Positions 1 to 19,549 of a stretch of 64,000 nt of DNA are shown here, one piece after another; positions within the stretch are counted from its first letter, which is position 1; each line of letters starts with the position of its first letter. This stretch comes from Eublepharis macularius. Taxonomy: Eukaryota > Chordata > Lepidosauria > Squamata > Eublepharidae. Where the stretch lies: positions 171,097,681 to 171,161,680 of the forward strand of contig NC_072793.1 in assembly GCF_028583425.1 (NCBI RefSeq), written 5' to 3'. The translations under genes were made by a program, and so were the position numbers. The notes beneath the pieces were generated by a model that was not told the origin of the DNA, did no database searches, and saw only the letters and a program-made list of their open reading frames with translations.

Positions 1-406
1 TCTATCTCGAAATAAGTCATAGCAGATATTTTTGGGAGAATATTAAAGTCTGAAAATGAGGGGATGAAACTGAAAAAATTCTCATTCACAACAACCGACT
101 AGCTAAAGATAAACCCTCTAACATGTCCTCTCTGTGTTTGTAATATCCGTTTAATGTGTGATGTCTGGCCATTTTCCTTTCTGTTCCCTAAATACAGTAA
201 CAACATGCATTGTACGTCTGGTAAACTGGCACATTGCCATTGTAAGTTTCTGTCATTCAAACTGCAGTCCTTTTTTTTTTACTGTTTAGAATAGAAGAGA
301 GGTTTCAAAGGAGAGACAGAGGGAAATAAGCAGTGCCCTCCCCAGAAATGCTGGCGATTAAGCTTTGATTGGGTGAAGAAACTGTTTTTGCTAGAATAGA
401 AAGCCC
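1..406. other. Gene-free left edge
   Basis: 3' flank of gene A. AT-rich sequence with no repeat, gene or polyadenylation signal AATAAA on the minus strand that I can recognise. Confidence 0.4.
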
Positions 407-8251
<7,845 letters not shown>

Positions 8252-8482
8252 AGTCTTTCTTAAGGCCAGGAGCGCCTTCTGATTAGAAGGGATTCTGAAT
8301 CCTGCCAAGCAGGCACGTTGGTCTATGCGCAACTTCTGACACTTGGGCAAAGAACTGCAACCAAGATAAATGCTTCTGGCCGGCAGCCAGGTCTTCTCCC
8401 TGTACAAAAGGTGGGCAAGATTAAGAAACAAACTACAAATGCGGGTGGATGGGACGACTGTGAATAGTGAATAGATCAAGAT

Positions 8483-8562
8483 GGGTAGCTGTGTCAATCT
8501 GTCGGTGGCAGCAGAAAAGAGCAAGAGTCCAGTAGCACCTCTAAGACTAACAACATTTGTGG
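8483..8562 (+). mobile_element. Penelope-type terminal repeat piece
   Basis: GGGTAGCTGTGTCAATCTGT followed by GAGTCCAGTAGCACCTCTAA is a short copy of a terminal module seen many times in this window. Confidence 0.55.
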
Positions 8563-8957
8563 TCAGTCCTCTTTAGTCCCCCCCCCCGCTGGCAGCCACT
8601 GAGAGACCCCTCCTCCTCCATGACTCTGCCTAATCCCATTTTAAGATGTCTATGCCCGTGGCCATCACTGCATCCTCGGGCAGACCAATGCCTTCCTCTG
8701 GGGGTGGGTCAACAGAGGAAGCCCTCTAGCCCTCGGTCTGGCTCCAACAACCCCACTCCTCCGTCTGCCTTATGTCTTCCCCTGCTTTCCCTTCTGAAGT
8801 TCCCCCATACAGTTATCAGGTGCGTACACTGGATAAGTCAGACATGGAATATTGGGCGAAAGCAGCCTGAAAACGGTTCTGTTCAACCCACAATCCAAAG
8901 TCTTGAGTTAAACGCCCTCAGGAGCTCGCTGCAAGAACCCTCTGCAGAGAGGAGGAA

Positions 8958-9172
8958 AAAACCAGGCTTGCCAACTCTGAGCAGGGGAGCGCCCTGGATA
9001 TTTGGGGGTAGAGCCTGGGGAAGGGAGGGAGGTCAGTGGGGATTTGAGGCTACTGAGTCCTCCCTCTGGAGCTGCCATTTTCTGCAGGGCAATTGAACTC
9101 TTGCCGTTGGGACATCAGTCATAATTCCGGGAGAACTCCAGGCCCTTCCTGGAGCCCCTAGGAAAGAAGCTC
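8958..9172. repeat. MITE-like repeat, copy 1
   Basis: Starts TTGCCAACTCTG, contains CCATTTTCTGCAGGG and GTCATAATTCCGGGAG, and ends near CTGGAGCCCC. A second copy is at 39470-39662. Likely a non-autonomous DNA element. Confidence 0.5.
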
Positions 9173-9439
9173 CCCGGTCAAGGAGATGCAGCGTAATTCC
9201 AAACGGGTCAAGCGGCACGGGTGAGCTATAGAAGGGCTAATATTGGGGTGTGTGTGGGGGGGGGGTTGTCTTCCCCTCCCACCAGCAGAAGCCCCCCTGC
9301 TTGGGCGTCCGTTCACTGGCCATGCATCGCCTCCTGGGGTCTTCCCACCCACTCCTCATCCTGTTCTGCCCCCAATGTAACCGCAGAATCCCCCCCGCAC
9401 CCGAATATCTTTGCAACTCACCCGATCCTGTGTGGGGGA

Positions 9440-10050
9440 AATCAGTGGAAGCCCCCCACCCCCGCCGCCCCCGGGGCAGGAAGGTGTCCCTCTAGCAGCC
9501 CGGATTCCTTCGCCTTAACCCTTGACTGGAAAGCAGAGGGGCTGCGGATTCTTGCCTGGGCGCTCCGGCTTAACCAGCTGGGAGCACCGGCATTTTGCAG
9601 CCCACGGGCATCGGAGAGGCCGCGCCTGAGGGCGCGGGTTGACTCTCCGCCCCAGAAAGGCGTTCCGGCTCCGCACACCCGGAGCGGCCGGCGGGCTTTG
9701 CAGCCAGAAGGGTTAAAACGAACGAGGAGGGGCCGCTTTCGAGGCGCCTTCCTGCTCCGCCCCATTCCAGGCGGGGGGAGGAGGAGGAGGAGGAGGAGGA
9801 GGGGCATTGATTTTCCCAGCGGCCCAGCCCGGAGTTGGGGAATCGCGAGCCTTTTTGGGTGCAGGGCGGCCGCGGGGGCCGGGCGAGGAAATGAAGGGCC
9901 GGTAAGTCCCGGGCGGGGAGATGCCCGACCTCGGAGGACGCGCGGGCCGTGGGGGGCATTTGCAGCGGATGCCAAAGTGCAAGCCAGGGATGTCTCCCCC
10001 TCCGCCCAGGGGGTGATGTGGCCTGTGTGCGACGGACGCACAAAATGCAC
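9440..10050. promoter_or_regulatory. CpG-rich stretch between head-to-head genes A and B
   Basis: About 600 bases are dense in CG dinucleotides and GC-box-like runs (GGGGCCGG, CCGCCCC), unlike the surrounding DNA. A good plus-strand donor CCG|GTAAGTCC at 9901/9902 could end a non-coding first exon of gene B. Lying 1.2 kb above the gene A start and 1.4 kb above the gene B start, it is a likely bidirectional promoter. A (GGA)n tract lies at 9777-9802. Confidence 0.6.
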
Positions 10051-10365
10051 CGCGGGAGCGCCTCTGCTTCTCTGGAAGATACCAGGAGGATACCAGGAGG
10101 TTCCTCTGCCCTCTTCGGGGTGTGTGTTTCTCATCGCTGGAACGATGATCGCTATAAAGCGCTTTCGAAGTGGTTTGTTGTCTGCCCGTTCCCTTTTTAG
10201 TCCGCTTTTCGAGCTCACGCGCAGGGCAGAGTGCGCAATTAAAAATGATGCAATGGGAACAGTGTCAGGCATGCGGGCGGTGCGATTAAAGAAGTTTCCT
10301 TAAGGAATTCAGAAATATACTAGGAAACTAACATTTACAAAAAAGGCGGCTTTATGAAACTGTAG

Positions 10366-10562
10366 TGGAGAGTGCCCTCAAGTCATAGTTGACTTATAGC
10401 GACGCCTGGTGGGGGTTTCATGGCGAGAGACTAACATAGGTGGTTTACCATTGTCTGCCTCTGCAACGCTGGTCTTCCTTGGAGGTCTCCTGTCCAAGAA
10501 CCTTGCTTAGCTTCTGAGATCTGACAAGATTGACTCACGTTGGCTAGCCAGGTCAGGGCATG
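10366..10562 (-). mobile_element. 5S-rRNA-derived SINE
   Basis: Minus copy. Its complement shows the 5S internal promoter region (GATCTCAGAAGCTAAGCAAGG) followed by the GGAGACC and GGTAAACCACCT body. Other copies: 51140-51345 (plus), 60690-60890 (minus). Confidence 0.82.
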
Positions 10563-11460
10563 AAACTAGTACAGTGCTTCAAAGCCAGTATGATATTGTA
10601 TTTATTGAAAATGTTGCTATGCTGGTTCTCCATCCAATCCAGGGCCCCAAGGTGGCGAACATCTCAAACATTGTCAAATCAGCCTTAAAATGCAAATATA
10701 AATGTACTTACATCTATATATGTACGTATGTGATGTGCCTAACCCCATCCCACAGTGCTGTCGCTGGATGTTGCATTATATGTGTGTGTATCTTTGGAAC
10801 AACTAATATAAACACATAAACAGAAGAGGGCTTAATAAGATATAAAAAAGAATGCAATCTGCCTAACTTTTCACATATACTAACTATGGTCCTACAAATG
10901 CCTGCCTACCTGAACAATTTTGTTTTGCACGTTTTGTGGAATGACAGAAGTGTGGGAGCCGCCTTGACTTCCTCAGGCAAGGTGTGTGGGGGGCCACAGC
11001 AGAGAATGCCCAGATCCAGGCAGCTGTCAATTTTACCCATTTGCTGGGCAGCACCTTCAGAAGTCTGGCAGGAGAAAAAAGTGAAGCAGAGGCGGGTTTT
11101 ATGGGAGCTAGGGATCAAAGAAGAGAGGGAGAGAACTGGAGCATGGATGGGGAAGTGTTGCGTGGGGTGGTTTGAGGTCAGAGGGTAGCTTCGGGCTGTG
11201 AGCCTGAAGTACGGAACAAAGCCTCCACCTCTCCTCTGAGTCTTAGCATTTGGCTGCCTTTTCTACAAAGCAAATATGACTGCTGTCTCCCGCTTTTGTT
11301 TGTAAGATGCCTTCCAGTCGTTTCAGAGTAATAATTAGCTCACAAGAAAAACATGTTGGCTTTGCAGGACTCGTGAGCCCCACTGAGAAGGGCAGCTTTT
11401 GTAGATGATCAAGGCGGTCCGGTGGCACTGCCGGAGACTTTTTCGGGGCACAGATTGAAG
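10563..11460. other. Gene B 5' flank
   Basis: AT-rich DNA with a minus-oriented LINE 3' module at about 10585-10690 (TTTATTGAAAATGTT, CCAGGGCCCCAAGGTGGC) and otherwise nothing recognised. Any first intron of gene B lies here. Confidence 0.4.
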
Positions 11461-11871
11461 ATGGCAGAGCAAGGCCCAGCGGTACTCCAAGCAGGAAAAC
11501 CGTGTGATGCCGTTGAGGCTGGGAGCAGCAGGGAATTCTGGGGGAAAACGGTACGGAAGATCCTGAGCAGCAGGCCTGGCAGCCCAAACGCCCAGCGCCT
11601 GCGTTTTCGGCATTTCCACTACCCAGAGGCCAGGGGACCCCGAGAGGTTTGCAACCAGCTCCACGACCTCTGCCGCCAGTGGCTGAAGCCAGAGCGTCAC
11701 ACCAAAAACCAGATCCTGGACCTGGTGATCCTGGAGCAGTTCCTGACCATCCTGCCCCCGGAGATGGAGGGCTGGATCAGGGAATGCGGGCCGGAGACCA
11801 GTTTCCAGGCGGTGGCCCTGGCGGAAGTCTTCCTCCTCAGCCAGGCAGAGGACAAGAAGATGGAACAGCTG
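11461..11871 (+). CDS. Gene B exon 1, SCAN domain
   Basis: The exon has 411 bases (137 codons) from ATG at 11461 to donor GTGAGT at 11872. SCAN covers about residues 45-130 with [24 protein letters not shown] and [11 protein letters not shown]. An AG at 11452-11453 (ending CGGGGCACAG) could be the acceptor joining an upstream non-coding exon. Confidence 0.9.
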
Positions 11872-14800
11872 GTGAGTGTGTGTCATCCTGGCAGCTGAGA
11901 GGGGCCGAGGCCCTGTCCACCTTTTTTCTAGAAACCACCCAAGGAAGGGAAGGGAAGTCCCGCCTCTTCCTTCATCTCTTTGCTGGCACTGTTCCTTTCC
12001 CCGTCTTCTGGCCTGAGGTCTTTCTTGTTTTTCCAGGTGCAGGGGCCATTTGCAGAGCTGGCTAGTAGTTTCCCTGAAGAAGAGAGAGCTCCTGTGGATG
12101 CCAGCCAGAGGCTACTTTTTGATGGGGTCTCTCAGGAGGGGAATCGTGAGACCCCCACACTGGGTAAGGATCCATGAGGTGTTTTCAATAGGTTTTTTCC
12201 TAACATGCCTGTTTCTGTGTTTTTGATTAACTGTGATGGCCTTTGGCCACAAGCAATATATATTCTGGTCTGGTGTAATTGTGTGTGTGTGTGAGACAAA
12301 GAATGTGCCATGCTTGCTTCTACTCTATAAGAACATGAAGTCTTTATATGTGCAAGACAGCAGTAACAGAGAACGGACAAACTGAAATTGTCCTGTCTAG
12401 AAATTGTCCTCTGTGTGTTTGAGAGAGAGAGAGAGCGTATGCGCTACAGCAAGAGTGTGATGCTTGCTTCTACTCTATAAAAACATGGAGCCAGTTTGGT
12501 GTAATGCTTAAGAGCGGCAGGACTGTAATCTGGACAACTGGGTTTGACTCCTCACTCCTCCACTTGAAGCCAGCTAGGTGACCTTGGGTCAGTCACAGCT
12601 CTCTCAGAGCTCTCTCAGTCCCATTCACCTCAGAGGGTGATTGTTGTGGGGATAATAATGACATACTTTGTAAACCGCTCTGAGTGGGCATTAAGTTGTC
12701 CTGAAGGGCGGTATAAACTCGAATGTTGTTGTTGTTATATGTACAAAGCAGCAGAAACAGAGAGTGGATGGACTGAAATTGTTCTGTCTAGATAACTTGA
12801 CTATTTAATAAAATTCATTGGCAGTTGGTTTAGGACATGCAACCAACCAAAAATACAAGGATCAAAACTAAAACCGGAATAACTGTTTGGCCACTGTGGG
12901 ATGCTGGACTAGATGGACCCCTGGTCTAGTTCAGCAGGGCTCCTCTTACGTCCTTGATATTTTTTTAGATCAAGAATTTCTGTATATACTGACTGTCACA
13001 ACATCTGTGCAATCAACTGAACGAGCAGTAGTCCTGTATAAGGTTTTATTTCACAAGATTGCAGATTGTAAACTTCTTGCCAAACTTTACAAAAAAAAAA
13101 ATTAAAAGGGGATCTCCTCACAGACTGATTTCGGATACTTGTGCTGTATAAAATACTCCAGCAAGCAGGAGAATCTTGATCAATTTCAGAGTATGCACAA
13201 CATGGGGTAAGAATTTTTCATTTTTAAAAAAAGGGCTTCAGAACTTGGTTCTGTTGAATCAGACCCCCCCAACACACAAAACCACCCCATGTTTTTAAAC
13301 ACGAATTCAGATGTGCTTACTTGGTTGCAATAATTTCAGCTGCCAGGATCACTACGGCGTAAACTGACTATGTAGGCTGCTAGGTGGAATTTCCCCCCTC
13401 CTGCAGGATCACTGAAGCTGGCCTAAGTGATTTTAAAGGGACGTAATGCCCATCTTCTGATCGACACAGACACTGTGTAATATTTGTTCCGTTGTGTCAA
13501 AAATGTATTCACCAGGCCAAAATCAAGATGTATATCCTCTATGAAAGCACTCAGAACAAATTATTATTATTTATTATTATTTAACTTTTAAACACTCAGA
13601 ACAAATTATGGTCAGAATCTCTTCTGAGACCAACTTTTAGTCCAAATGTGGTATAATGGTCAGAGTATGGAGGCCCAGGTTTGAATCCCTGCTCTGTCAC
13701 GGAAGATCCCTTAGTAGCCTTAGGTGAGCCACACACTGTCAGCCTAACCTACCTTACAGAATTGTTGTGAGGAACATTTTTAAAAAATCTGTACAGCCAA
13801 TCAAATCTCCAGTGGCCAATCAGAAGTTCTGCTGGGTAAAAGCCCCACCTGCCCCTTCCCACTTGGTGGCCACCAGGAAAATTGCCAGCAGGCACCGTGG
13901 TCCCAACGGGGACCACGTTGGGGACCCCTGGGATAGTCATGTAAAGAAAAATGGAATTTCTGTTGGTGGGTTTAGAATACCCTTTTGTAACAAATGATAG
14001 TCCCCTAGTTAAACACCGGGACGTCCAAAAAGACAGCATTACCAGAATCATTGTAACGTGTGAAACGGATGCGTTTGTTGAAGGAACTGATCCACATAAA
14101 GAAGCAACGCCTCCAAGATTTACCTGCAAATAGATTGTCATCAATGTAACATCCATAATATGTAAAATGTTTGTAAATCAGGTTGATGCTGGAATCCAAG
14201 GAGACATTTGTAGATTAGCTACATTTAGTCCTGCTGGCCTAACCTGCTAGTATCTAGTAACAGTACTATCGAGTGGAAAAATTGTTTTTCAGTGTAGGAA
14301 TGCAGGGTTTTTTCCCCCCACGTATGCAACTGAAACACGATGAATATTAAAATATATATATATATAACATTTGTGTGCGAGATGAGAGCGGTTCCGTCTC
14401 TCTTTTGTGTCCCTTACAGGTGATGGAATGGCATTAGCGATGCATATCAGGTTGTCTCTTCTTTGTGATGGGGAGGAACCATCTGCTGTGCAGCCAGATC
14501 AGGTAAGGAACGGATCACGGGGGAGACGGGCAGGGGACAGCCCGGGTGGCTCCGTTTCCACTTTGCTTGGGACGGCTCTTTGTGCATTCCCCTGTGGAGT
14601 CTCTCCAGGCTAAGCCCAATCAAATCAGTGTGCAGGATTGCATGGCGTGGAGCCCTTACAGGCCTTCTCGTGGGGTAAGACTGAAGATGTCGTCGCTGTT
14701 CCTTAGTTCCTTTTTAGGATTGTACTAGAAGGGAAAGAATGGCTGTCCTATCGGTGACTGTATTCCTCTTTCAGAGCCTGCTGGCCTTCGAGCAGGTGGC

Positions 14801-17800
14801 GGTGCATTTCACCGAGGGCGAGTGGGCCCTCCTAGACGCAGACCAAAGAGCCCTGCACAGGGAGTTCGTGGAGGAGAACTGCCAGAACGTGGCCTCTCTG
14901 GGTAAGGGTCCCTTGGATCTGCCTCGGCAGGGTTGTTTTTTTTCTTGCATCTTCTCATATCATCCCCTCTTTTAGCCCAGTGGGACTGGGAGGTCTCTTC
15001 TGGAGGAGCTGCAGCCCTAAGCGGGGGGCCCTTCATGAGAATAATACATATACATTTTAATGATCTATAGAACTTTAAAATCAAAGAATTGAAATAATAA
15101 CCTTATTACGATGTCCCCATCTGACTTTTCTTCTTATGTTGAAATATGAAGAAGAGAACAATACCATTGTGTATGATCTGGTCATTACAGAATTTGTTCT
15201 TGGCATTTGAGAGTGAGTCACTTTACTTCCTTTATTATCCTGTTCTTCATTTTTCAGCATAAGGGGGAAAGTCAGATTGGGACATTTTATGTATTTACGT
15301 TTGTTTTTTACTTTCTGTATTAGTTCAAATGTTTATTTATTTTTGCATTGGTTTTTCTTAACCTTTGGTTACCTAATTCTCTGTTGGGTTGAACTTTGTT
15401 CCCTTTGGGGGCTTTTTTGGGTGGGGTGGGGATTCAAGTATTGTTTGTTTGCCAGGGCTTTTCATGGGATTTAAGCAGCAGGCACCTTGGAAAGTGGGAG
15501 GGATCTAGAGTTTTAAAATTTTAATTTGGTTTTTAACTTGGAACAACTTAATGATTGCTCCTAGGCCTTCCTTGAGCCAAGGGGAATGGTGGGGTATAAA
15601 TGTTCTAATATGGAGCCCTGTTGCGTAGAGTGGTAAGCTGCAGTACTGCAGTCCAAGCTCTGCTCATGACCTGAGTTCGATCCCAGCGAAAGCCAGGTTC
15701 AGGTAGCCGGCTCAAGGTTGACTCAGCCTTCCATCCTTCCGAGGTCGGTAAAATGAGTACCCAGCTTCCTGGGGGTAAAGTGTAGATGACTGGGGAAGGT
15801 AATGGCAAACCACCCCGCAAAAAGTCTGCCAAGGAAACGTCGTGATGCGATGTCCCCCCATGGGTCAGTAATGACTCGGTGCTTGCACAGGGGACTACCT
15901 TTACCGAAATGTTCTAATAAATAGAAAATGGGATGGGTGTTTGTTTGTTAGAATTATTTTTATCCTGCTTGTCTTTCCAGTGGGAGAAATAGGAATACCG
16001 GACATTATAGGCTGCCTCCTGCCTCACCTTTAAAGGAATTGGGTTAGTCCAGGAAGCCTCTTCCCCTCGGAGATAGTACTTTCCTTCCCTGTGCCCACTC
16101 GTGGCTGTGAAGTGTGCTGCTTGCTGTTGCTACATTCCAGGGATTTCTTCACCACGTGCTGGGCAGCACACATTTCTGTGCCATAATAAACATTTCCCCT
16201 TCCCCATAAACATCTGTTGCGTAATTACAATCTTGCAGTTCTTCTCTTTGGAGGCAGTGCAAGTAGGTGGTGTCATGAAGACACCCGGGCTTAGAATATC
16301 TCTGAATCTTTATGTACTTCCTTTGTTTTACGTTATTTATAGTCCGCCTTTCTTACTAGGACTCGAGGCGGGATCACACAGAGTAAGTCAATACAATCAA
16401 CAGGATGGGACAGCCAATAAACAATGCAATAGGGTTTATATTGTAGCAATCTGGAACCAACTAGAAATCTGAAAAACACAACTGAAGCAAAGCCATAAGT
16501 ATTAACATGATGCGTTAAAATGATGCAAAAATTAAGTAATAGGGTTCTACTTACAGCAGCAGGCAGTATGAGCTGTATGCAGTAGTACAGGCAGTAGTCC
16601 CTATCCCTTTACCAAAGCATGTCTCGGAACCATTTTCTTACAGTACAGCCCCATTATCTGTGTAAGAATAATTTGGTTTTGCCTAGTTTGCAGAAAGCCA
16701 GGAGGGTAGGAACTACCTTATGGAACAGCCTGACAGTCAGGATGTTCCATAAGGTAGGGGCCACAACAGCGAATACATGTATATGAGAAGTTATCGATTT
16801 TGGCTATTTGCTTGGTGGCACCTGCAGAAGGCCCTGTTAAGATGAGTGAAGTTGCTGTGGCAGAGCATAGGGAGGGAGGTAGGAAGGGCTTTGTATGCGA
16901 TAGTTGATATCTTAAAGTGAGCCTGGTAACCGATGGACAGCCAATGGAGCGACTGTAGAAGGGGAGTAATATCTTCTGCTACGTGCAGGGTGAGAAATTG
17001 CTGATTTGTTTTTTTCCTTCTTCTTAAGAAGGACCTCTGATTCGCAATCTGGATCTCAACTGCTGGCAGGAAGATGAAGCAGCTCGATTTATCCAGGTCC
17101 CCAAGGAAGAATCGCCACGGAGCTGCATGGGTGGGGCTCTTTGCCAGATGTATCTGGCTATGCATTCTCCTGCCTTTAATTTATTTTGTCTACAAGAAAC
17201 TGGGAGTTTGAGCAGTAGAAAATTTTGTTTTATATTGTCTTGCTTTCTTCAACTGCCATTATATGTTTGGCCTGGTTCTTTCAAAACCTTTAGAAACTAG
17301 GCCTCAGATTTTTTACTGATTCTTGTGTGAAACACCCTTCTTGGTATCGTGGGGTTCCCTATGAAGATTGGTATCATATGGGTAAGCTTTGCTGATATTT
17401 CCAGCAACCTCAAATGCTTAGTTACCCATATATTCTCTGCGAGTGTCTGTTTAGCTCTCAACTATTCTCTCATAGGCTGGTGAGCAGAGTTTTTAGCCAA
17501 ACAAAATGCAAGATTTTAGTCCTCCTGGATCACTGTCTGGCAGGAAGGAAACATTGATTGTGGAAAAGATCCCCCCGCCCCTTCAAGGGAAGAGAGAGAA
17601 AGAGCTTGCACAGCCAGCCTTGCATTGTGAGGGGCCCGGCCAGGTGTGTCTTTTGCCACACCACGCGTGGTCCAGCTGGGCGCCTCCTTCCTCATGCCAT
17701 GTGGGATGAGGCCTGCCATTTGGTGATGACAACTTGCACCCTTCCTGCATGAGGCAACAGCTGCCCCTCACTTGGGGGCCAGGGGGGTGTCTGCCTCCAC

Positions 17801-19549
17801 TTTTCCGGGTGTCCTTAATGGCTAATCCACCTCTACCGTCTGGTTAGTTGGAAGGAAGAAGCAGTGCTTGGAATAAACTAGTTGCTAGGAAAGATTTTAG
17901 AGGTGTTAGGTATTTCAGAAGACAGCCAATATACCTGAACTTCTCAGGGTGCAGAATCATAGAGTTGGAAGGGGCCATCCAGACCATCTAGTCCAACCCC
18001 CTGCCCAGTGCAGGATCAGCCTAAAGCATCTCTGACAAATATTCATCCAGAAAGTATGTGTTAGACCAGAGGTCCCCAACCTGTGGGCATCTTTGGATTT
18101 CTGACACAAGAAAATAAAGTAGTGACACAGACAAAACAAAAAAGTGTTCACCTGCTGGCAGAAGACAGCAATGGAAGGGGACAGGTGAATCTCCCTGAGG
18201 AGGGAATCCAGTGATTTTGATGGCCACAACAAAGAAGGCTCTTCCTTGTGTTGTCATCCATCTAACTTCAGATTGGGTGGGGGGCACCTGAAGCAAGGCC
18301 TTCAAGGATGGCCGTATTGGTCAGGTACGGGTGGTCTTTATGTTATAATCAAGAACAAAACACTAAATTACTTGTGTTTGAACTGGGGTTCATGAATGGG
18401 GATAAGACTTATTGAAAAGGTGGATTTGCATTTGTTTTATATAACCAGGGATACTTCTGTGGTGAGATGTTAGTTGAACCATTTTTTTTTTAAATTGTCA
18501 GAATAACAGCTAAATAAGTTTGTTCTTTGTTCTCAGGCTCTGTCTCTCCCTCTGGATCTCACTGGTTTCTCTCAGAAAGATGGAATGAGGGAGAGCCGCT
18601 CAGGGAGATGTCAGGAAGAGGCAGGTGTGAAGAGATGGAACAGCACAGAATGAAAATGGAAATAAAACAAGAAAGAGGGGATGAATCTACTGTTTCTCAG
18701 GATGGCGAGGTTTGTGAAATCGCAACCCCAGGAAAAACAAGCACAGGGAAGGAAATTAGTATGTGCCCTGTGTGTGGGAAAAGCTTCCGTTGGAAATCAA
18801 GCCTTTATGCACACTGGAGAATTCACAAGGAGGAAAAACCATTCCAGTGCTCAGAGTGTGGAAAGAGCTTTTGTCAGAAGGCCAACCTTATTAGACACCA
18901 AGGAGTGCATACAGGGGAGAAACCATTCCAGTGCTCAGAATGCAGCAAGAGGTTTGGTCAGAGGGATAAACTGATTAGGCATCAAGGAATTCACACTGGG
19001 CAGAAACCATATCCATGCTTACAGTGTGGAAGGCGTTTTAGAGACAAAACCGATTTTACTTCCCATCAGAGGATCCACACAGGAGAGAACCCGTATAAAT
19101 GCTTAGAGTGTGGAAAGAGCTTCATTAAGAATTCCGACCTTACAAGGCACAAAAGAATCCACACGGGAGAGAAACCATATCGGTGCTCGGACTGCAGCAT
19201 GGATTTTTGTTACAAATCGAGCTTTAAAGATCGTGAGAGACTGCATGTGGGAGAGGAGCCTTATAAATGCTTGGCGTGTGGAAAAAGCATCAACAAGAAC
19301 TCAGACCTAACTAGACACCGAAGAATCAGCACAGGAGAAAACCCGTATCCATGCTCCGATAGTAGCATGAGTTTTTCTCAAGGTGGGAGCCTTAGAAGTC
19401 ATCAGGGACTTCACACAGGGGAGAAGCCATACAAATCCTTGGTGTATGAGAAGAGTTTTGCTCAGAGGATAAACCTTAGTTCGCACCAAAGAATGCACAC
19501 TAAGCAGGACCTGAACCAATGCGGCATAATGGTTGGTGTGTTGGATTAG
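11461..19549 (+). CDS. Gene B: SCAN-KRAB-C2H2 zinc-finger protein with a decayed C-terminal array
   Basis: Coding exons are 11461-11871 (SCAN), 12037-12163 (SCAN tail), 14420-14502 (linker), 14775-14901 (KRAB-A) and 18537-19549 (fingers). All have GT/AG borders and matching phases; 1761 coding bases give 586 residues. The first five fingers are intact and the last four have each lost at least one zinc ligand. The last residues and stop codon come from an inserted SINE. It is a paralogue of gene D (same exon sizes and related fingers). The frame is still open through 586 codons, so it is probably expressed, but the C-terminal half of the DNA-binding region appears free of selection. Confidence 0.85.
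12037..12163 (+). CDS. Gene B exon 2, SCAN-tail exon
   Basis: The 127-base exon follows acceptor TTTTTCCAG and ends at donor GTAAGG. The product begins [16 protein letters not shown] and ends ETPTLG. Size and phase are identical to gene D exon 2. Confidence 0.85.
12484..12740 (+). mobile_element. Sauria-type tRNA SINE
   Basis: Near full length: GAGCCAGTTTGGTGTAATGC head, GGTTTGACTCCTCACTCC B-box part, GGGCGGTATAAACTCGAAT tail and (GTT)n end. In intron 2 of gene B. Confidence 0.88.
12890..12955 (+). mobile_element. CR1-like LINE 3' end
   Basis: GGGATGCTGGACTAGATGG and CAGCAGGGCTCCTCTTACG match the 3' end module also seen at 41095-41345, 47755-47990, 53905-54010 and 58110-58345. Confidence 0.55.
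13640..13775 (+). mobile_element. tRNA-derived SINE fragment
   Basis: GTGGTATAATGGTCAGAG (A-box), CAGGTTTGAATCCCTGC (B-box), then CCTAACCTACCTTACAGAAT. In intron 2 of gene B. Confidence 0.7.
13795..14400. other. Intron stretch with a possible DNA-element end
   Basis: Near 13906-13935 the sequence reads GGTCCCAACGGGGACCACG and GTTGGGGACCCCTGG, resembling the ends of hAT-type elements; partners were not found. The rest is not recognised. (AT)n at about 14347-14365. Confidence 0.3.
14420..14502 (+). CDS. Gene B exon 3, linker exon ending PDQ
   Basis: The 83-base exon lies between CCCTTACAG and GTAAGG. It encodes [18 protein letters not shown] and ends VQPDQ. The match to gene D exon 3 ([14 protein letters not shown]) identifies a family-specific linker exon. 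Confidence 0.87.
14775..14901 (+). CDS. Gene B exon 4, KRAB-A box, diverged core
   Basis: The 127-base exon encodes [25 protein letters not shown] and [14 protein letters not shown]. Relative to the KRAB consensus, the EEW motif is GEW and the MLE core is VEE, both sites known from mutational work on KRAB domains to matter for KAP1 binding. The box may be a weak repressor. Confidence 0.9.
15611..15906 (+). mobile_element. Full-length tRNA-derived SINE with 13 bp target-site duplication
   Basis: The head TGGAGCCCTGTTGCGTAGAG, B-box GAGTTCGATCCCAGC, body CCTTCCGAGGTCGGTAAAATG and end GGGGACTACCTTTACC form an intact 296 bp copy. Perfect 13-base repeats AAATGTTCTAATA flank it at 15598-15610 and 15907-15919. 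It lies in intron 4 of gene B. Confidence 0.92.
16320..17060 (-). mobile_element. LINE 3' end (L2/CR1-like)
   Basis: The plus strand shows the complement of a LINE tail (TTATTTATAGTCCGCCTTTC, CTAGGACTCGAGGCGG). The minus strand of 16860-17000 reads [12 protein letters not shown] and [12 protein letters not shown], the usual C-terminal reverse transcriptase ORF end. Confidence 0.6.
17061..17945. other. Intron 4 of gene B, no feature seen
   Basis: No gene or repeat recognised in this stretch. Confidence 0.3.
17948..18060 (-). mobile_element. CR1 fragment
   Basis: AATCATAGAGTTGGAAGGGG, CCATCTAGTCCAACCCCCTG and TGCAGGATCA are the complement of the typical CR1 3' region. Confidence 0.75.
18537..19549 (+). 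CDS. Gene B exon 5, five intact and four degenerate C2H2 fingers
   Basis: The acceptor is TTGTTCTCAG, phase 1. Fingers 1-5 are intact. Finger 6 ([10 protein letters not shown]) has Arg in place of its first His; finger 7 has Ser for its second His (RRISTGE); finger 8 has Ser for its second Cys (CSDSSMSF); finger 9 has lost both Cys ([10 protein letters not shown]). The coding sequence then runs into a SINE, which supplies the final residues CGIMVGVLD and TAG at 19547-19549. Confidence 0.9.

Noticed and set aside
9221-10303. Long open frames in the CpG-rich stretch (360 codons plus, 276 codons minus)
   Set aside because: Open by GC content only; low complexity Pro/Arg/Ser-rich, no domain and in both strands at once.
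15611-15700. tRNA gene
   Set aside because: A- and B-box-like blocks belong to the SINE head; no cloverleaf with acceptor stem closes.
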